DNA from: Synergistaceae bacterium
GTDB taxonomy: Bacteria > Synergistota > Synergistia > Synergistales > Aminobacteriaceae
DNA length: 64,000 nt
Reading direction: 5' to 3'
Assembly (NCBI GenBank): GCA_031267575.1
Contig: JAIRYN010000031.1
Location: 1 to 64,000 of the forward strand
Shown: piece by piece, positions 42,926 to 52,020 of the stretch
Numbering within the stretch: the first letter of the stretch is position 1
Layout of the letters: every line of letters starts with the position of its first letter
The notes under the pieces: model-generated
Told to the model about the DNA's origin: nothing
Database searches by the model: none
What the model saw: the letters and a program-made list of their open reading frames with translations, nothing else
Program-made: the position numbers and the translations under genes

Positions 42926-43017
42926 AACCTCAATACCCCTTTCCCACAATAGTAATATAATGTAATGCAATTTTATAGTGTCATGATTTATAGCGAATAG
43001 CTCAAAACGTTTTTGTT

Positions 43018-43083
43018 TCAGTCATCATTCAGTTATCTTTCAGTTATCTTTCAGTCATCCTTCAGTCATCCTTCAGTCATCCT
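43018..43083 (-). repeat. 11-bp tandem repeat, 6 copies, abutting the OadG-like stop
   Basis: Copies at 43018, 43029, 43040, 43051, 43062 and 43073 (tcagtcatcct and variants). The stop codon of the OadG-like gene (43084-43086, TGA on the minus strand) continues the pattern, so each unit repeats a TGA. Confidence 0.95.
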
Positions 43084-43497
43084 TCAACGCTTCCAAGAGG
43101 GTTCGAGACCCCGATTGACGGAATCTACCACCGCCGCCGCGCGCCACGTGCTGTTCACTCCGGTAGAAAAAGGCCGGGCGCTCTCTATAGGGGTAATTCT
43201 CAAAACCCGACCCATCCCCTGAGTAGCTGCCAAAATCGCCGCCGTAATGGCCGCCACGTGCTGTACTTTCACGTTGATCACGGCACTAGGACTGACGGGG
43301 GGAATCTCCACCGCCTTGACCGCCGGCGCGGTCGTAACCGCGGAAGCGGAAGGGAGAGGGGGAGCTTTGGGCGTTTCCTCGCCCGTCAACAGTCGCATGG
43401 CGTAAATCACGAACGTCAAGCCACCCAACACGATAAAAACAATCGAAAAAGCGATAAGACTATAGGTGACCGCAGTCTCAAAATTTGTCATATTCAT
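43084..43497 (-). CDS. OadG-like small membrane subunit of the decarboxylase
   Basis: 137 residues. One N-terminal membrane helix (ETAVTYSLIAFSIVFIVLGGLTFVIYAMRLL), a Pro/Ala-rich linker and a polar C-terminal domain: the layout of OadG/MmdD, the small subunit that holds alpha and beta together. Lies between the carboxyltransferase and biotin carrier genes. ATG 43497 has AAAGGGG nine bases upstream. The C-terminal part (ATQGMGRVLRITP and after) is unlike the usual short OadG end and is of unknown role. Confidence 0.82.
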   Translation of the reverse strand: MNMTNFETAVTYSLIAFSIVFIVLGGLTFVIYAMRLLTGEETPKAPPLPSASAVTTAPAVKAVEIPPVSPSAVINVKVQHVAAITAAILAATQGMGRVLRITPIESARPFSTGVNSTWRAAAVVDSVNRGLEPSWKR

Positions 43498-43537
43498 ATG
43501 ACTTTACCCCTTTTTTTCCTACTTTTTTTCTACTTTT

Positions 43538-45097
43538 TTAATGAGGAATCACGCCGTGCTTTTTGCTCGGACGCCTCACCTTTTTGGTGTTGATGCCGTC
43601 AAGAGCGAGCCACAGCTCCCTGCGCGTCTCCTCGGGCAGGATCACACGGTCCACAAAGCCCCGCTCGGCAGCGACATAAGGCGTAGCGAAAGCGGCGCGG
43701 TACTCGTCTATCTTTTCCAGGCGCGTCGCCGCGGGATCAGCAGCCGCGTCGATTTCCTTCTTGAACACGATGTTGGCCGCGCCATCGGCCCCCATGACAG
43801 CAATCTCGGACTGAGGCCACGCCAAAACCACGTCGGCGCCCAGTGACTTTCCGCACATAGCAAGATTCGCGCCGCCATAGGACTTGCGCAGGATCACGGT
43901 AACCAGAGGCACCGTGGCCTCGCTGTAAGCATAGAGCAACTTGGCGCCGTGGCGAATAATGCCGCCCAATTCCTGAGTGACGCCCGGAAGGTAGCCGGGA
44001 ACGTCCACAAAGGTCACGATCGGTAAGTTGAAGGCGTCACAGTGACGGATGAAGCGGCTCGCTTTGTCGGAGGCGTCAATATCCAAACAACCCGCCATGA
44101 CCTTCGCCTGGTTGGCGATGATACCGATGGGACGTCCTCCTATGCGGCCGTAACCCGTGAGAATATTCTGAGCCCACGACGGCTGCACCTCGGTAAAAAC
44201 TCCCTCATCCAACACCAGCTTTAAAACATCGTGGACATCGTAACTCTTGTTAGGATTCGTCGGAACGATATTGCGAAGGGCCAAGTCCATGCGATTCACA
44301 CTGTCCCCCGTCTCCGTCGTCGGGGCATCGTCCAAATTGTTGGAGGGTAGGTAAGAAAGCACCTTGCGCACCTGAGCGAAACACTCTTCCTCGGTGGCGG
44401 CGCTGAAATGAGCGTTACCGCTCTTCATATTATGGGTTTTCGCCCCGCCCAGTTCCTCGCTGGTCACCTCTTCGCCCGTGACGGCTTTGATAACCGCCGG
44501 ACCCGTGATATGCATGACGCTGGTTCCCTGCACCATAAACACGAAGTCCGTTAGAGCCGGGCTGTAGACCGCTCCGCCCGCCGTTGGGCCCATGATAACC
44601 GAGATCTGCGGAATAACGCCGCTGGCCAAGGTATTGCGGAAGAAAATCTTACCGTAGCCGTTCAGGGAATCCACGGCCTCTTGGATGCGGGCCCCACCGG
44701 AGTCGTTGATGCCGATCGCGGGACAGCCCATTTCCATAGCCATATCTAAGACCTTGCAGATTTTATCGGCGTGTTTTTCTCCCAAAGACCCGCCCAAAAC
44801 CGTGAAGTCTTGGCTAAAGACGAAAACCTTGCGGCCATTGATCGTTCCCCATCCGGTGATCACGCCATCCCCTAGAGGTTTTGTCTTTTCCAGGCCGAAG
44901 TTCGTGCACCTATGGGTGACAAGTTCGTCAATTTCCACAAAACTTCCTGAATCCAGAAGTTGGGTGATGCGTTCTCTTGCTGTTCCTTTCCCCTTTTCTT
45001 TCTGCTTGGCGATCGCTTTTTCACCGCCACCCGCAAAGGCTGAGGCTCGTTTCGCCTTCAGCTCTTCGCATAGTTCCTCAATACCGCGAATTCCCAT
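43538..45097 (-). CDS. mmdA: Acyl-CoA decarboxylase carboxyltransferase (alpha) subunit, MmdA-like
   Basis: 519 residues. Carboxyltransferase of the PccB/MmdA type: moves CO2 from methylmalonyl-CoA (or a related malonyl-type CoA) to biotin. Family motifs are GKGTARERI..LLD..SF.E.., INDSGGARIQEAVDSL, MGPTAGGAVYSPALTDF, VDVPGYLPGVTQE and RKSYGGANLAMCGKSLGAD. Length matches MmdA rather than glutaconyl-CoA decarboxylase alpha (about 590). GGGGGAG precedes ATG 45097. As first gene, it likely carries the operon promoter above 45100. The decarboxylation energises Na+ transport, e.g. in propionate-forming or succinate-decarboxylating metabolism. Confidence 0.93.
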   Translation of the reverse strand: MGIRGIEELCEELKAKRASAFAGGGEKAIAKQKEKGKGTARERITQLLDSGSFVEIDELVTHRCTNFGLEKTKPLGDGVITGWGTINGRKVFVFSQDFTVLGGSLGEKHADKICKVLDMAMEMGCPAIGINDSGGARIQEAVDSLNGYGKIFFRNTLASGVIPQISVIMGPTAGGAVYSPALTDFVFMVQGTSVMHITGPAVIKAVTGEEVTSEELGGAKTHNMKSGNAHFSAATEEECFAQVRKVLSYLPSNNLDDAPTTETGDSVNRMDLALRNIVPTNPNKSYDVHDVLKLVLDEGVFTEVQPSWAQNILTGYGRIGGRPIGIIANQAKVMAGCLDIDASDKASRFIRHCDAFNLPIVTFVDVPGYLPGVTQELGGIIRHGAKLLYAYSEATVPLVTVILRKSYGGANLAMCGKSLGADVVLAWPQSEIAVMGADGAANIVFKKEIDAAADPAATRLEKIDEYRAAFATPYVAAERGFVDRVILPEETRRELWLALDGINTKKVRRPSKKHGVIPH

Positions 45098-45263
45098 AAC
45101 TGAAAAGCTCCCCCTTTAGGGCCGGCTTTCATATGCCGGTCAGATAATTTCGGCAAGTTCCCGATTTCGATTTTTTGACATCGCGCTTTTATCTTAACCG
45201 CAAAAACACACATAGTTTAGAGTAGCATATTTTAAGAATAGAAGATAGCGTTATTTTTCAGTA

Positions 45264-46652
45264 TTATTTCTTAATGCCACGCTCTTCGTCGGTGCCGGGG
45301 ACGAGAGAATCACAGAGCGCGGCGCAGATTCCTGCCACGGCCATGGGGGTTTTCAGAATAGCCCAGGCCATGCTGCCCAAGGTGGAAAGAAATTTTCCGT
45401 AAGCTGGGTCCGTAAAGGTTTTTTGCACAGCTTCCTGCCCCACCCAATTGGGTAAACCCATTGCCATCAAAAAAGCGAAGCCCACGATGAGGATGTTTCT
45501 CTGGCTGCCCAGGTCCGCGCGGGTCAATACCTGAATCCCTAGGGCCCCGATCGTCCCGAAAAGCGCGATGTACGCCCCACCAATGACGGGAGCGGGCATG
45601 GTGGCCACAAGAGCGCCGAACTTTCCCAATAGGCTCATGCCAATGAGCAACACCGCCCCCGTGCGGACGACGTTGCGGGATGCCATACCTGTGAGGCCGA
45701 TCAGGCCGATGTTCTCGGTGTAGGATGTGGTGCCGACGGACCCCAGCAAACCCGACAGGGCGCAGTTCATTCCCTCGGCCCCGATGCCCCGGCTGATCGT
45801 CGCGGGCGCGGGGTCCTCCAGATCTGCGACGTAAGAGCAGGAATGGTAATCCCCGATTGACTCGATCATGACGGCGAAAAAACCCGCCAGCATTGCGCTG
45901 ATCGCCAGCAAACTGAACTTGGGAACGCCCCAGGGAATGACAATCTCCGTGCGCCAGACAGGAGCGTTCAACACGGTCTGAAAGTCGATGAAAATAGGGT
46001 GTCCTGCCTCCACCCAACCAGCTTGGGATGCCCCAACGCAGGTCAGATAGGCCACGAGAATGGCGGACAGCACGGCGAAAATATTGAGGATTTTGCTTTT
46101 CGACACCAAGCTGAAGATAAAAATCAACACTACCACCAGAAGAGAAACCGGCCAAAATTTCGACGCGTTGTCCACGGCTGTTGGCGCCAGAGAAAATCCG
46201 ATAGCCATGATGGTGGGGCCAATGACCACCGGTGTGATGACCTTGCGGATGACTCCCACGAGTCCCGTGTAACCCAAAAGAGCCAGAATGAGCCCGCCCA
46301 CGATCAAGCCGCCCCCCACGTACTGCATGACGGTTTCTGGACCGGCTGCCCCATAGGCTCCGATGACCGTCATGATCGGCGGAATGAAACTGAAACTGGA
46401 ACCCTGCACGATGGGTAGCCCCGTGCCTAGCTTAGGGTGCGTCTGAATCAACGTCGCGATTCCCATGCCGAAATATACGCATCCGATGAACTTGGCGAGC
46501 TGTTCCGGATTCATGCCCATCGCCGGGCCGAAAATTAAGGGCACCAACGTGGTCGCCCCGAAAAGCGTCAAAACGTGTTGCGCCCCCGCCAATATCATGA
46601 TCGGGAAAGGCGGCGTGTCGTTTACCCCATACACTACTTGTCTCTTTGCCAT
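45264..46652 (-). CDS. uraA: Uracil permease (UraA/NCS2 family)
   Basis: 462 residues, 12-14 membrane segments. QHVLTLFGATTLVPLI at the start and GQ/E-type NCS2 signatures later (FFAVMIESIGDYHS, TTSYTENIGLIGLTGMASRNVV) mark it as a uracil/xanthine-type permease; position after pyrR favours uracil. ATG 46652 has AGGAGG eight bases upstream. The longer in-frame extension overlaps the pyrE relic and is not part of the gene. Under the PyrR attenuator at 47525-47640. Confidence 0.93.
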   Translation of the reverse strand: MAKRQVVYGVNDTPPFPIMILAGAQHVLTLFGATTLVPLIFGPAMGMNPEQLAKFIGCVYFGMGIATLIQTHPKLGTGLPIVQGSSFSFIPPIMTVIGAYGAAGPETVMQYVGGGLIVGGLILALLGYTGLVGVIRKVITPVVIGPTIMAIGFSLAPTAVDNASKFWPVSLLVVVLIFIFSLVSKSKILNIFAVLSAILVAYLTCVGASQAGWVEAGHPIFIDFQTVLNAPVWRTEIVIPWGVPKFSLLAISAMLAGFFAVMIESIGDYHSCSYVADLEDPAPATISRGIGAEGMNCALSGLLGSVGTTSYTENIGLIGLTGMASRNVVRTGAVLLIGMSLLGKFGALVATMPAPVIGGAYIALFGTIGALGIQVLTRADLGSQRNILIVGFAFLMAMGLPNWVGQEAVQKTFTDPAYGKFLSTLGSMAWAILKTPMAVAGICAALCDSLVPGTDEERGIKK

Positions 46653-46672
46653 AATCGTTCCTCCTGTATTTT

Positions 46673-46859
46673 TTATTTTCTGCTGCCGGGTTTGATGATA
46701 GGCAAACCGCGCCGGCAGAGAGGGCAGGCGTCGGCCTCCCAAGACTCCACGCTCATAGCGGCCAGAGGGTGAAAGGGAACGCCGAAATCCACAGCCCCGG
46801 AGCGGTCCATCACGGACCCCACACCCCGATCACCTCCAGCGCGGTTCCTTCAAGTTTCG
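46673..46859 (-). pseudogene. pyrE: Relic of pyrE (orotate phosphoribosyltransferase C-terminus)
   Basis: Between pyrR and uraA, the minus strand encodes DRSGAVDFGVPFHPLAAM and then CPLCRRGLPIIKPGSRK, ending in TAA at 46673. These are the conserved last about 50 residues of bacterial PyrE with its C-terminal CPLC..G.P..KPGSR. A preceding piece, EGTALEVIGV, is in another frame, the shift falling in the G-rich run near 46823. No start, PRPP-binding motif or N-terminal two-thirds remain. The relic starts directly after the pyrR stop, as expected if pyrE once lay in this operon and was deleted. Confidence 0.75.
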
Positions 46860-47448
<589 letters not shown>

Positions 47449-47524
47449 CCTAAAGTTAGAATAGTGAAAAGCATAAACCTTGACCTAATCATTGATTTCA
47501 TCATTGATCCCATCATTGCCCACA

Positions 47525-47571
47525 ATAAAAGGCGTGCCCGCCGTCCTTTGCAAGTCGACAGGGCACGCCTT
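47525..47571 (-). terminator. Attenuator terminator in the pyrR leader
   Basis: On the minus strand AAGGCGTGCCC (complement of 47561-47571) and GGGCACGCCTT (complement of 47529-47539) form a perfect 11-bp stem, followed by TTATT. It is about 125 bases upstream of the pyrR start and downstream of the PyrR-binding element, as required for transcription attenuation. Confidence 0.88.
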
Positions 47572-47589
47572 AATTCGCGTTTATGCCAC

Positions 47590-47642
47590 GTGTTTAATCG
47601 CCTTACCAGCCTCTCTGGACTGGACTTAAAGGACACGTTTCA
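47590..47642 (-). promoter_or_regulatory. PyrR-binding anti-antiterminator element
   Basis: The leader RNA contains GTCCAGTCCAGAGAGGCTGG followed by TAAGG (complement of 47601-47625), which fits the conserved PyrR binding loop UCCAGAGAGGCU known from Bacillus pyr leaders. Outer arms ACGTGT and ACACGT close the stem. PyrR with UMP would stabilise this stem and allow the downstream terminator to form. Confidence 0.88.
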
Positions 47643-47689
47643 AATTTATTCAATATCAAACCGGTTAAACCTCAGTTAAACCAGAGGGA

Positions 47690-47718
47690 AGTATAACACT
47701 CTCTTTCCCCTTTGTCCA
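47690..47718 (-). promoter_or_regulatory. Promoter of the pyrR-uraA operon
   Basis: Minus strand TGGACA (complement of 47713-47718), exactly 17 bases, then TATACT (complement of 47690-47695). The start of transcription should be near 47683, giving a leader of about 280 bases that includes the PyrR element and terminator. Confidence 0.75.
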
Positions 47719-47771
47719 TAACTTGCCTGTGATCACATAAAAATAATCTTTCCAACGCATTACGGATCATT

Positions 47772-49319
47772 CTATTTTTGATACAGATAGAACTCGTCTG
47801 TATGCAGAACAACGAGAGCTAAATCATAGTCGCCGCTATCAACAGCGTTTTGTGCTTCGCTCTGCGCGTGGGCGAGCAATTCGTCATCGGTCATTTCCAC
47901 ATATGAGGGCAAAGTGTCTTTATTACCCTTGTACTCAAATTCGTCGTTTGTTAAATTTATGCGTGTGCATTTTGCGTCATAACCAAAAATGCAAACCATA
48001 TCACGGCCAAAGTCAAATATTTGTTGTATCGTACGCAATCTAAATGGATAGGAGGAAACTTTAGATCTGTTACTATTCAAATTGAAAACCTTATAGGTTG
48101 AAACCTCTTTACTGTGGTCATATCGCGCTTCAATAGCTTCAATTGCGTTTTTCTGTCTTACTCCTGTTTGAATACCTTGATACATTGATCCTGCACCGGA
48201 TATTATAGAGCTTATGACAAAACTACTCACGCAGACTCTCAATGCTTTACCCTCGGTTTTATTCAGAAGATAGGCAAAGGCGATATTCGCGAAAAACACT
48301 ATGCAATTTTGACTCCAAATCGAACCCCCTGGCAAAGCAATTAATGTTGGTGTAAAAACAATTATCGACTGTAGTACAATTAGCAAAAGCACTATTGCGC
48401 TCTTGTTTTTGTCTTTAACAAGTTTAACAAATACTGATAACGATAATAAAAGTATTGGGATAGACAATAGAACACAAGCGCTTGTAAATACGACCTCTAT
48501 TGTCAGTATTTTGCTTCTGATAATCGTTATGATTGACGTCTGGTCTATTTGCGTATATGAGAACCCTAATCTCCGTGCGATTCCTATGACGTAGCTTGTT
48601 ATCGGATCGTTTCTCATTCCGTAAATCCATAACTGCTCAGACTGGATAATTGGCGATAAATAGTAGGCCAACGCACAGATGAATCCGGGAACATAAAATT
48701 TCGCAAGCGTTTTTATTTCCGATTTTGTGTTGAAATCGCCGTCATTCAAGTTCTTAATAAATCCAAATAACGGAATAATAGCGAAATAAACAATCCCTGC
48801 TTCTTTGGCGCATAACGCCAGTGTGCACGACACAAAATAAACGATGAATTTCTTGGCGATGCTCTTTGCGTTTGCAAACAGATAAATACCTATCGCTCCG
48901 AACATCAAACTTCCAGTCTGATTGAAGCAATCGTAGTTGATGACAGTCACGATTGTGTTTCCGCCAATTAGAAATAGCAGAGCAAACGCGAGAGCAATTT
49001 TGGCTCTTATGTCGAGTATTTCTCTCGCGATTTTATATAGGAATACCGCGCCCACAGTATGAGTGAACACAATTAAGACGCGGTTAAGCCACGGAAACGT
49101 TTCAGGGTGCGCCTGATTGAATAAACCAATCAGAATATCGAAAAATCTGCGATATTGAGCAATACGATAACCCGATTGAATTGTCGGCGAGGTTAAGTAA
49201 TGCCAGTCATCGGCAATCGGGACGATCAGCATAGTCAAGAAGAACAGCGCCAATCCGCCCACGGCAATCAGCAAGATGTTCTTGTCATTTTCCTTGTCAT
49301 TTTCCTTGCGTTTAATCAT
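47772..49319 (-). CDS. Multi-spanning membrane protein, putative GT-C glycosyltransferase (DUF6056-like)
   Basis: 515 residues with about 11 hydrophobic segments and a soluble C-terminal region of about 130 residues. An acidic DDWHYL motif follows the first membrane helix (IVPIADDWHYLTSPT), the position of the catalytic Asp/Glu in GT-C glycosyltransferases that use polyprenyl-phosphate sugars. I cannot name the family firmly; DUF6056-type proteins look similar. The start overlaps the HAD-GtrA gene stop by four bases (ATGA), and the N-terminus has an in-frame 12-bp duplication (49282-49305, KENDKENDK). A role transferring pentose from a lipid donor is inferred from the operon. Composition is more AT-rich than neighbours. 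Confidence 0.65.
   Translation of the reverse strand: MIKRKENDKENDKNILLIAVGGLALFFLTMLIVPIADDWHYLTSPTIQSGYRIAQYRRFFDILIGLFNQAHPETFPWLNRVLIVFTHTVGAVFLYKIAREILDIRAKIALAFALLFLIGGNTIVTVINYDCFNQTGSLMFGAIGIYLFANAKSIAKKFIVYFVSCTLALCAKEAGIVYFAIIPLFGFIKNLNDGDFNTKSEIKTLAKFYVPGFICALAYYLSPIIQSEQLWIYGMRNDPITSYVIGIARRLGFSYTQIDQTSIITIIRSKILTIEVVFTSACVLLSIPILLLSLSVFVKLVKDKNKSAIVLLLIVLQSIIVFTPTLIALPGGSIWSQNCIVFFANIAFAYLLNKTEGKALRVCVSSFVISSIISGAGSMYQGIQTGVRQKNAIEAIEARYDHSKEVSTYKVFNLNSNRSKVSSYPFRLRTIQQIFDFGRDMVCIFGYDAKCTRINLTNDEFEYKGNKDTLPSYVEMTDDELLAHAQSEAQNAVDSGDYDLALVVLHTDEFYLYQK
49282..49305 (-). repeat. 12-bp in-frame duplication at an N-terminus
   Basis: ttgtcattttcc at 49282-49293 and 49294-49305 on the plus strand; gives Glu-Asn-Asp-Lys twice in the cytoplasmic start of the membrane protein. 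Confidence 0.93.
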
Positions 49320-50347
49320 TTGAAAATTCCCCTTTGTTTAGGTTGTTTTAGGTTGTTATTGTTATGTTTTCCAAACGCAAACCACTTTGTCAGCACGAAC
49401 GTCAGCGGTACAGACAAACACGCGGCGAGAGCATATACGAAAATGTTATTCCACCCCAACAAGTTAATGCACACGCCAACGAACCCCACCAAAATACATA
49501 GGCTCGGTGTATACGATACGCAAAATCGCCCGAACTGCGTGAACGATAGTTGTTTTAACGCAAGTCTATATGTCAGCAGACCGCTCAACACATACGCCGG
49601 AATCAACCCTACAGCATAGCCGATAAAATATGCGATGGTTGGATCAATAATTAATGACGAGAAAGCCGAAACAGTAATCGCCGTTATTGATCCAATCACG
49701 CCGCAAAACACGAATGAAATAAATTTGCGCGAGAAGTAGGTGCGCTTGACCTTGCTCGCGAAGCTCGGTTTGTACTCGCCCCATGGGATTATCCGCCTTC
49801 CCTTTACTAAGAACGCGGATTTTGCGAGTGCGGCCATTGGCTCGTCTGACAACGTGTCGGAGTAAAACCGTGCGACGACAACGTCTGGAAACATCGCGCG
49901 GAAACGGTTGACCTTTTCCGCGCCGTGGCAGTTCGTGCCGAGCCATTCCCCGGTTCGCGGACTTGCGCGTGAGGCAATCAGAGTAACGCCCCACTCATCG
50001 CAGAGCGGTCGGAGCAGAAACTCCGGAGAAGCGGATATAATTACTTCGCCCGCTTTGCGCTCGTCAAGCGTTTTGTGCTCGTCAAGATAAAATGTTTTGA
50101 TTTTCTTCCTGTGTGTATACCAAAACTCGCGCACGGTTTGCTCCGTATCGGCGAGCGACTTCACGCATGCGAAGAACTTCGACTTGAATTGTTCTTTGCT
50201 GTAAAACCCCAAGCTATACAGCACGGTCGCGAGTATCAACGCGAGAAAATACACCGACTTAACGGGCTTGTTTTTCAGACAGTATCGCCAAAAATCAAGG
50301 GAACTGTCACCGTCGTAGATAGTGCCGTCGAAATCGTAAACGTTCAC
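49316..50347 (-). CDS. HAD-IB phosphatase fused to a GtrA-like membrane domain
   Basis: 343 residues. Residues 1-195 are a HAD subfamily-IB phosphatase: motif I YDFDGTIYDGDSS, motif II VIISASPE, motif III/IV region with GTNCHGAEKVNRF and the acidic YSDTLSDEPM. Residues about 215-335 are four membrane helices of the GtrA type (FVFCGVIGSITAITVSAF, GYAVGLIPAYVLSGLLTYR, LTFVLTKWFAF). In mycobacteria a phosphatase (Rv3807c) and a GtrA protein (Rv3789) act in the decaprenylphosphoryl-ribose/arabinose pathway; here they are one chain. Overlaps both neighbours by four bases. Predicted to dephosphorylate and help present the lipid-linked ribose. Confidence 0.82.
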   Translation of the reverse strand: MNVYDFDGTIYDGDSSLDFWRYCLKNKPVKSVYFLALILATVLYSLGFYSKEQFKSKFFACVKSLADTEQTVREFWYTHRKKIKTFYLDEHKTLDERKAGEVIISASPEFLLRPLCDEWGVTLIASRASPRTGEWLGTNCHGAEKVNRFRAMFPDVVVARFYSDTLSDEPMAALAKSAFLVKGRRIIPWGEYKPSFASKVKRTYFSRKFISFVFCGVIGSITAITVSAFSSLIIDPTIAYFIGYAVGLIPAYVLSGLLTYRLALKQLSFTQFGRFCVSYTPSLCILVGFVGVCINLLGWNNIFVYALAACLSVPLTFVLTKWFAFGKHNNNNLKQPKQRGIFK

Positions 50348-51201
50348 ATAAACCTCCCCGCGTAGAGTAAGCCGACAGTCAGTAGAGCGTACAAGCCACT
50401 TGCGGCGAGTAGGGTCTTATCCTCGAATATCACCGTGGTCGGGTCTCCGTGGGAATCGTCATCGTGAACGAGCAATAAATACTTGCACACGATAAAAATC
50501 ACGACAGGCACGGTGTAAATCATATTCAGTCCCCGCGCCATAGCCCACAACGAGTAAAACACAACCATTAACCCGGCGCAAACGAACATCATTCCGTTGA
50601 GAAAACGCAAATCGTACTGCTCCAAGGCGTGTCTTGTAAGCGAACCCTCCATTTTCATCATTTCACCGCGCCGCTTACCGAACGCCATAAACAGCGACAT
50701 CGCAATGACGGTCAAAAACAGCCAGTTCGATACCTTGTCGCCGATCGCAGCGCTTCCCGCGTACACCCGCAACACAAATCCTGCTGCTATGCAAAAGCAA
50801 TCAATAATCGCTAAGTGTTTTAGGCGTATCGTGTACGCGACATTGATAGCGAGGTAAGCCGCCGCGATCACCGCAGTCGGCAGGTTGACGAACAACGCAA
50901 GCGTCAAACCTGAAATAAGCAACAGAGCACAAAATACGGCGGCACCCGATTTCGGTATCGCGCCGGAGGCAATCGGGCGGCGGCATTTGATTGGATGCTC
51001 CGCGTCTTGCTCCGCATCCAGTAAGTCGTTAAAAGTATAGACTGTCGACGATGTCAAACAAAACGCCACAAACGCCAAACCGCACATCGCGAGTTTTGGT
51101 AAGTTCGTCAGTTCAAGCGAGAATACAAGCGGCATGAACACGAATACATTTTTCAGCCAGCTTTTGGGGCGAAGCTGTTTTATGTATGCAATTACAGGCA
51201 T
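50344..51201 (-). CDS. UbiA-family polyprenyl-phosphate phosphoribosyltransferase (DPPR-synthase-like)
   Basis: 285 residues, about nine membrane segments. The LRPKSWLKNVFVFMPLVFS start, the first Asp-rich motif NDLLDAEQDAEHP followed by KCRRPIASG, and LKHLAIIDCFCIAAGFVLRVYAG match the decaprenyl-phosphate 5-phosphoribosyltransferase branch (Rv3806c-like) of UbiA better than menaquinone or haem enzymes. It would join PRPP to polyprenyl phosphate, giving polyprenylphosphoryl-5-phosphoribose. First gene of the three-gene overlapping operon. No DprE1/DprE2 epimerase lies in the window, so the product may stay as ribose. Confidence 0.85.
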   Translation of the reverse strand: MPVIAYIKQLRPKSWLKNVFVFMPLVFSLELTNLPKLAMCGLAFVAFCLTSSTVYTFNDLLDAEQDAEHPIKCRRPIASGAIPKSGAAVFCALLLISGLTLALFVNLPTAVIAAAYLAINVAYTIRLKHLAIIDCFCIAAGFVLRVYAGSAAIGDKVSNWLFLTVIAMSLFMAFGKRRGEMMKMEGSLTRHALEQYDLRFLNGMMFVCAGLMVVFYSLWAMARGLNMIYTVPVVIFIVCKYLLLVHDDDSHGDPTTVIFEDKTLLAASGLYALLTVGLLYAGRFM

Positions 51202-52013
51202 AATCGTATCCTTTACTCAACAGGATTTTGGAGTTTACTCCAAAAGCGCGCGCCTTTTGATAGTCGCTTACCCCCTGCTAAAAACAGCACAATGACCCAT
51301 AATTCGTAATGACTCAGAGCTTGATGAATGACTTGATGAATGACTTGATGAATAAATGGAGACGCGCGTAAAAAAGGCGGCGCGCCCATCAAATAGAGGA
51401 CAGAATCGCCGTTATCGGCGTATAGAGTTTGATTGCCAATGGTATCGGAAAACGTCGCGCCGCAAACGGGCACGAAAAAACTATAAAAAGAGAAAAAATT
51501 CTCCTTTGGAGGAGTCATTAAAGAATAATCTGGCATCTGGCATCTGGCATCTGGCATCTGGCAAAATTATATAGGCCCATTACTAAATTTACAAGAGTAA
51601 AACGCACAAAAACAAGGAAATCAATGTGATTAACCTTCATTATCTCATGCCTCTCTTCTCGCTCATGAGGTGAAAGCGTCTTTCCAATGTAATCTTTCTG
51701 CCTATCAGCTTTTTTGTTTGTTGCTGTCAGTAAACTATTGACTAACCCTGAGTAGTTGGCGTAATTCTATGTGTGTTAACCAGAAAGTTGACACCCCCAT
51801 CCGCGAGATGAGGTCGAAAAATCTCCATAAATCCTTTCAGTGTAAGGGATAGAGCGTTTCCTTTTTTTCGCCAAATGGTGAAAGATAAAAAATCGCTGTT
51901 CCCTTAAACAACGTAGAATGACGCGGATTTTTAGAAAGTATCTCGCGGATTGAGGTGACATCATTGTTCCATAAGCAATATTACTTCAATATTACTTCAA
52001 TATTATTTCAATA
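51202..52013. other. 812-base intergenic region with microsatellites and a palindrome
   Basis: No gene supported. Contents: a 9-bp hairpin TTTTGGAGT/ACTCCAAAA at 51226-51245; a 12-bp cttgatgaatga array (three copies, 51320-51353); a 7-bp ctggcat array (four and a half copies, 51530-51562); and an operator-like imperfect palindrome GTGTTAAC..GTTGACAC near 51773-51795. Reading frames here are made largely of repeat DNA. The last part, 51977-52020, is the array over the next gene's stop codon. It probably carries the promoter of the UbiA operon. Confidence 0.6.
51530..51562. repeat. 7-bp microsatellite, 4.6 copies
   Basis: ctggcat repeated four times exactly, then ctggc. The unit is not a multiple of three, which fits a non-coding position. 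Confidence 0.97.
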
Positions 52014-52020
52014 TTATTTC
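51977..52020 (-). repeat. 11-bp tandem repeat, 4 copies, over a stop codon
   Basis: aatattacttc at 51977 and 51988, aatattatttc at 51999 and 52010. The TAA stop (52014-52016) of the large secreted protein is in the innermost copy. Confidence 0.95.

Noticed and set aside
51213-51557. Minus-strand open frame of 114 codons upstream of the UbiA operon
   Set aside because: Built mostly from the 7-bp and 12-bp microsatellites, with no ribosome site and no conserved domain.
51776-51964. Possible transposase remnant near the GTGTTAAC/GTTGACAC palindrome
   Set aside because: Neither reading frame resembles a known transposase strongly enough, and no inverted ends or target duplication are visible.
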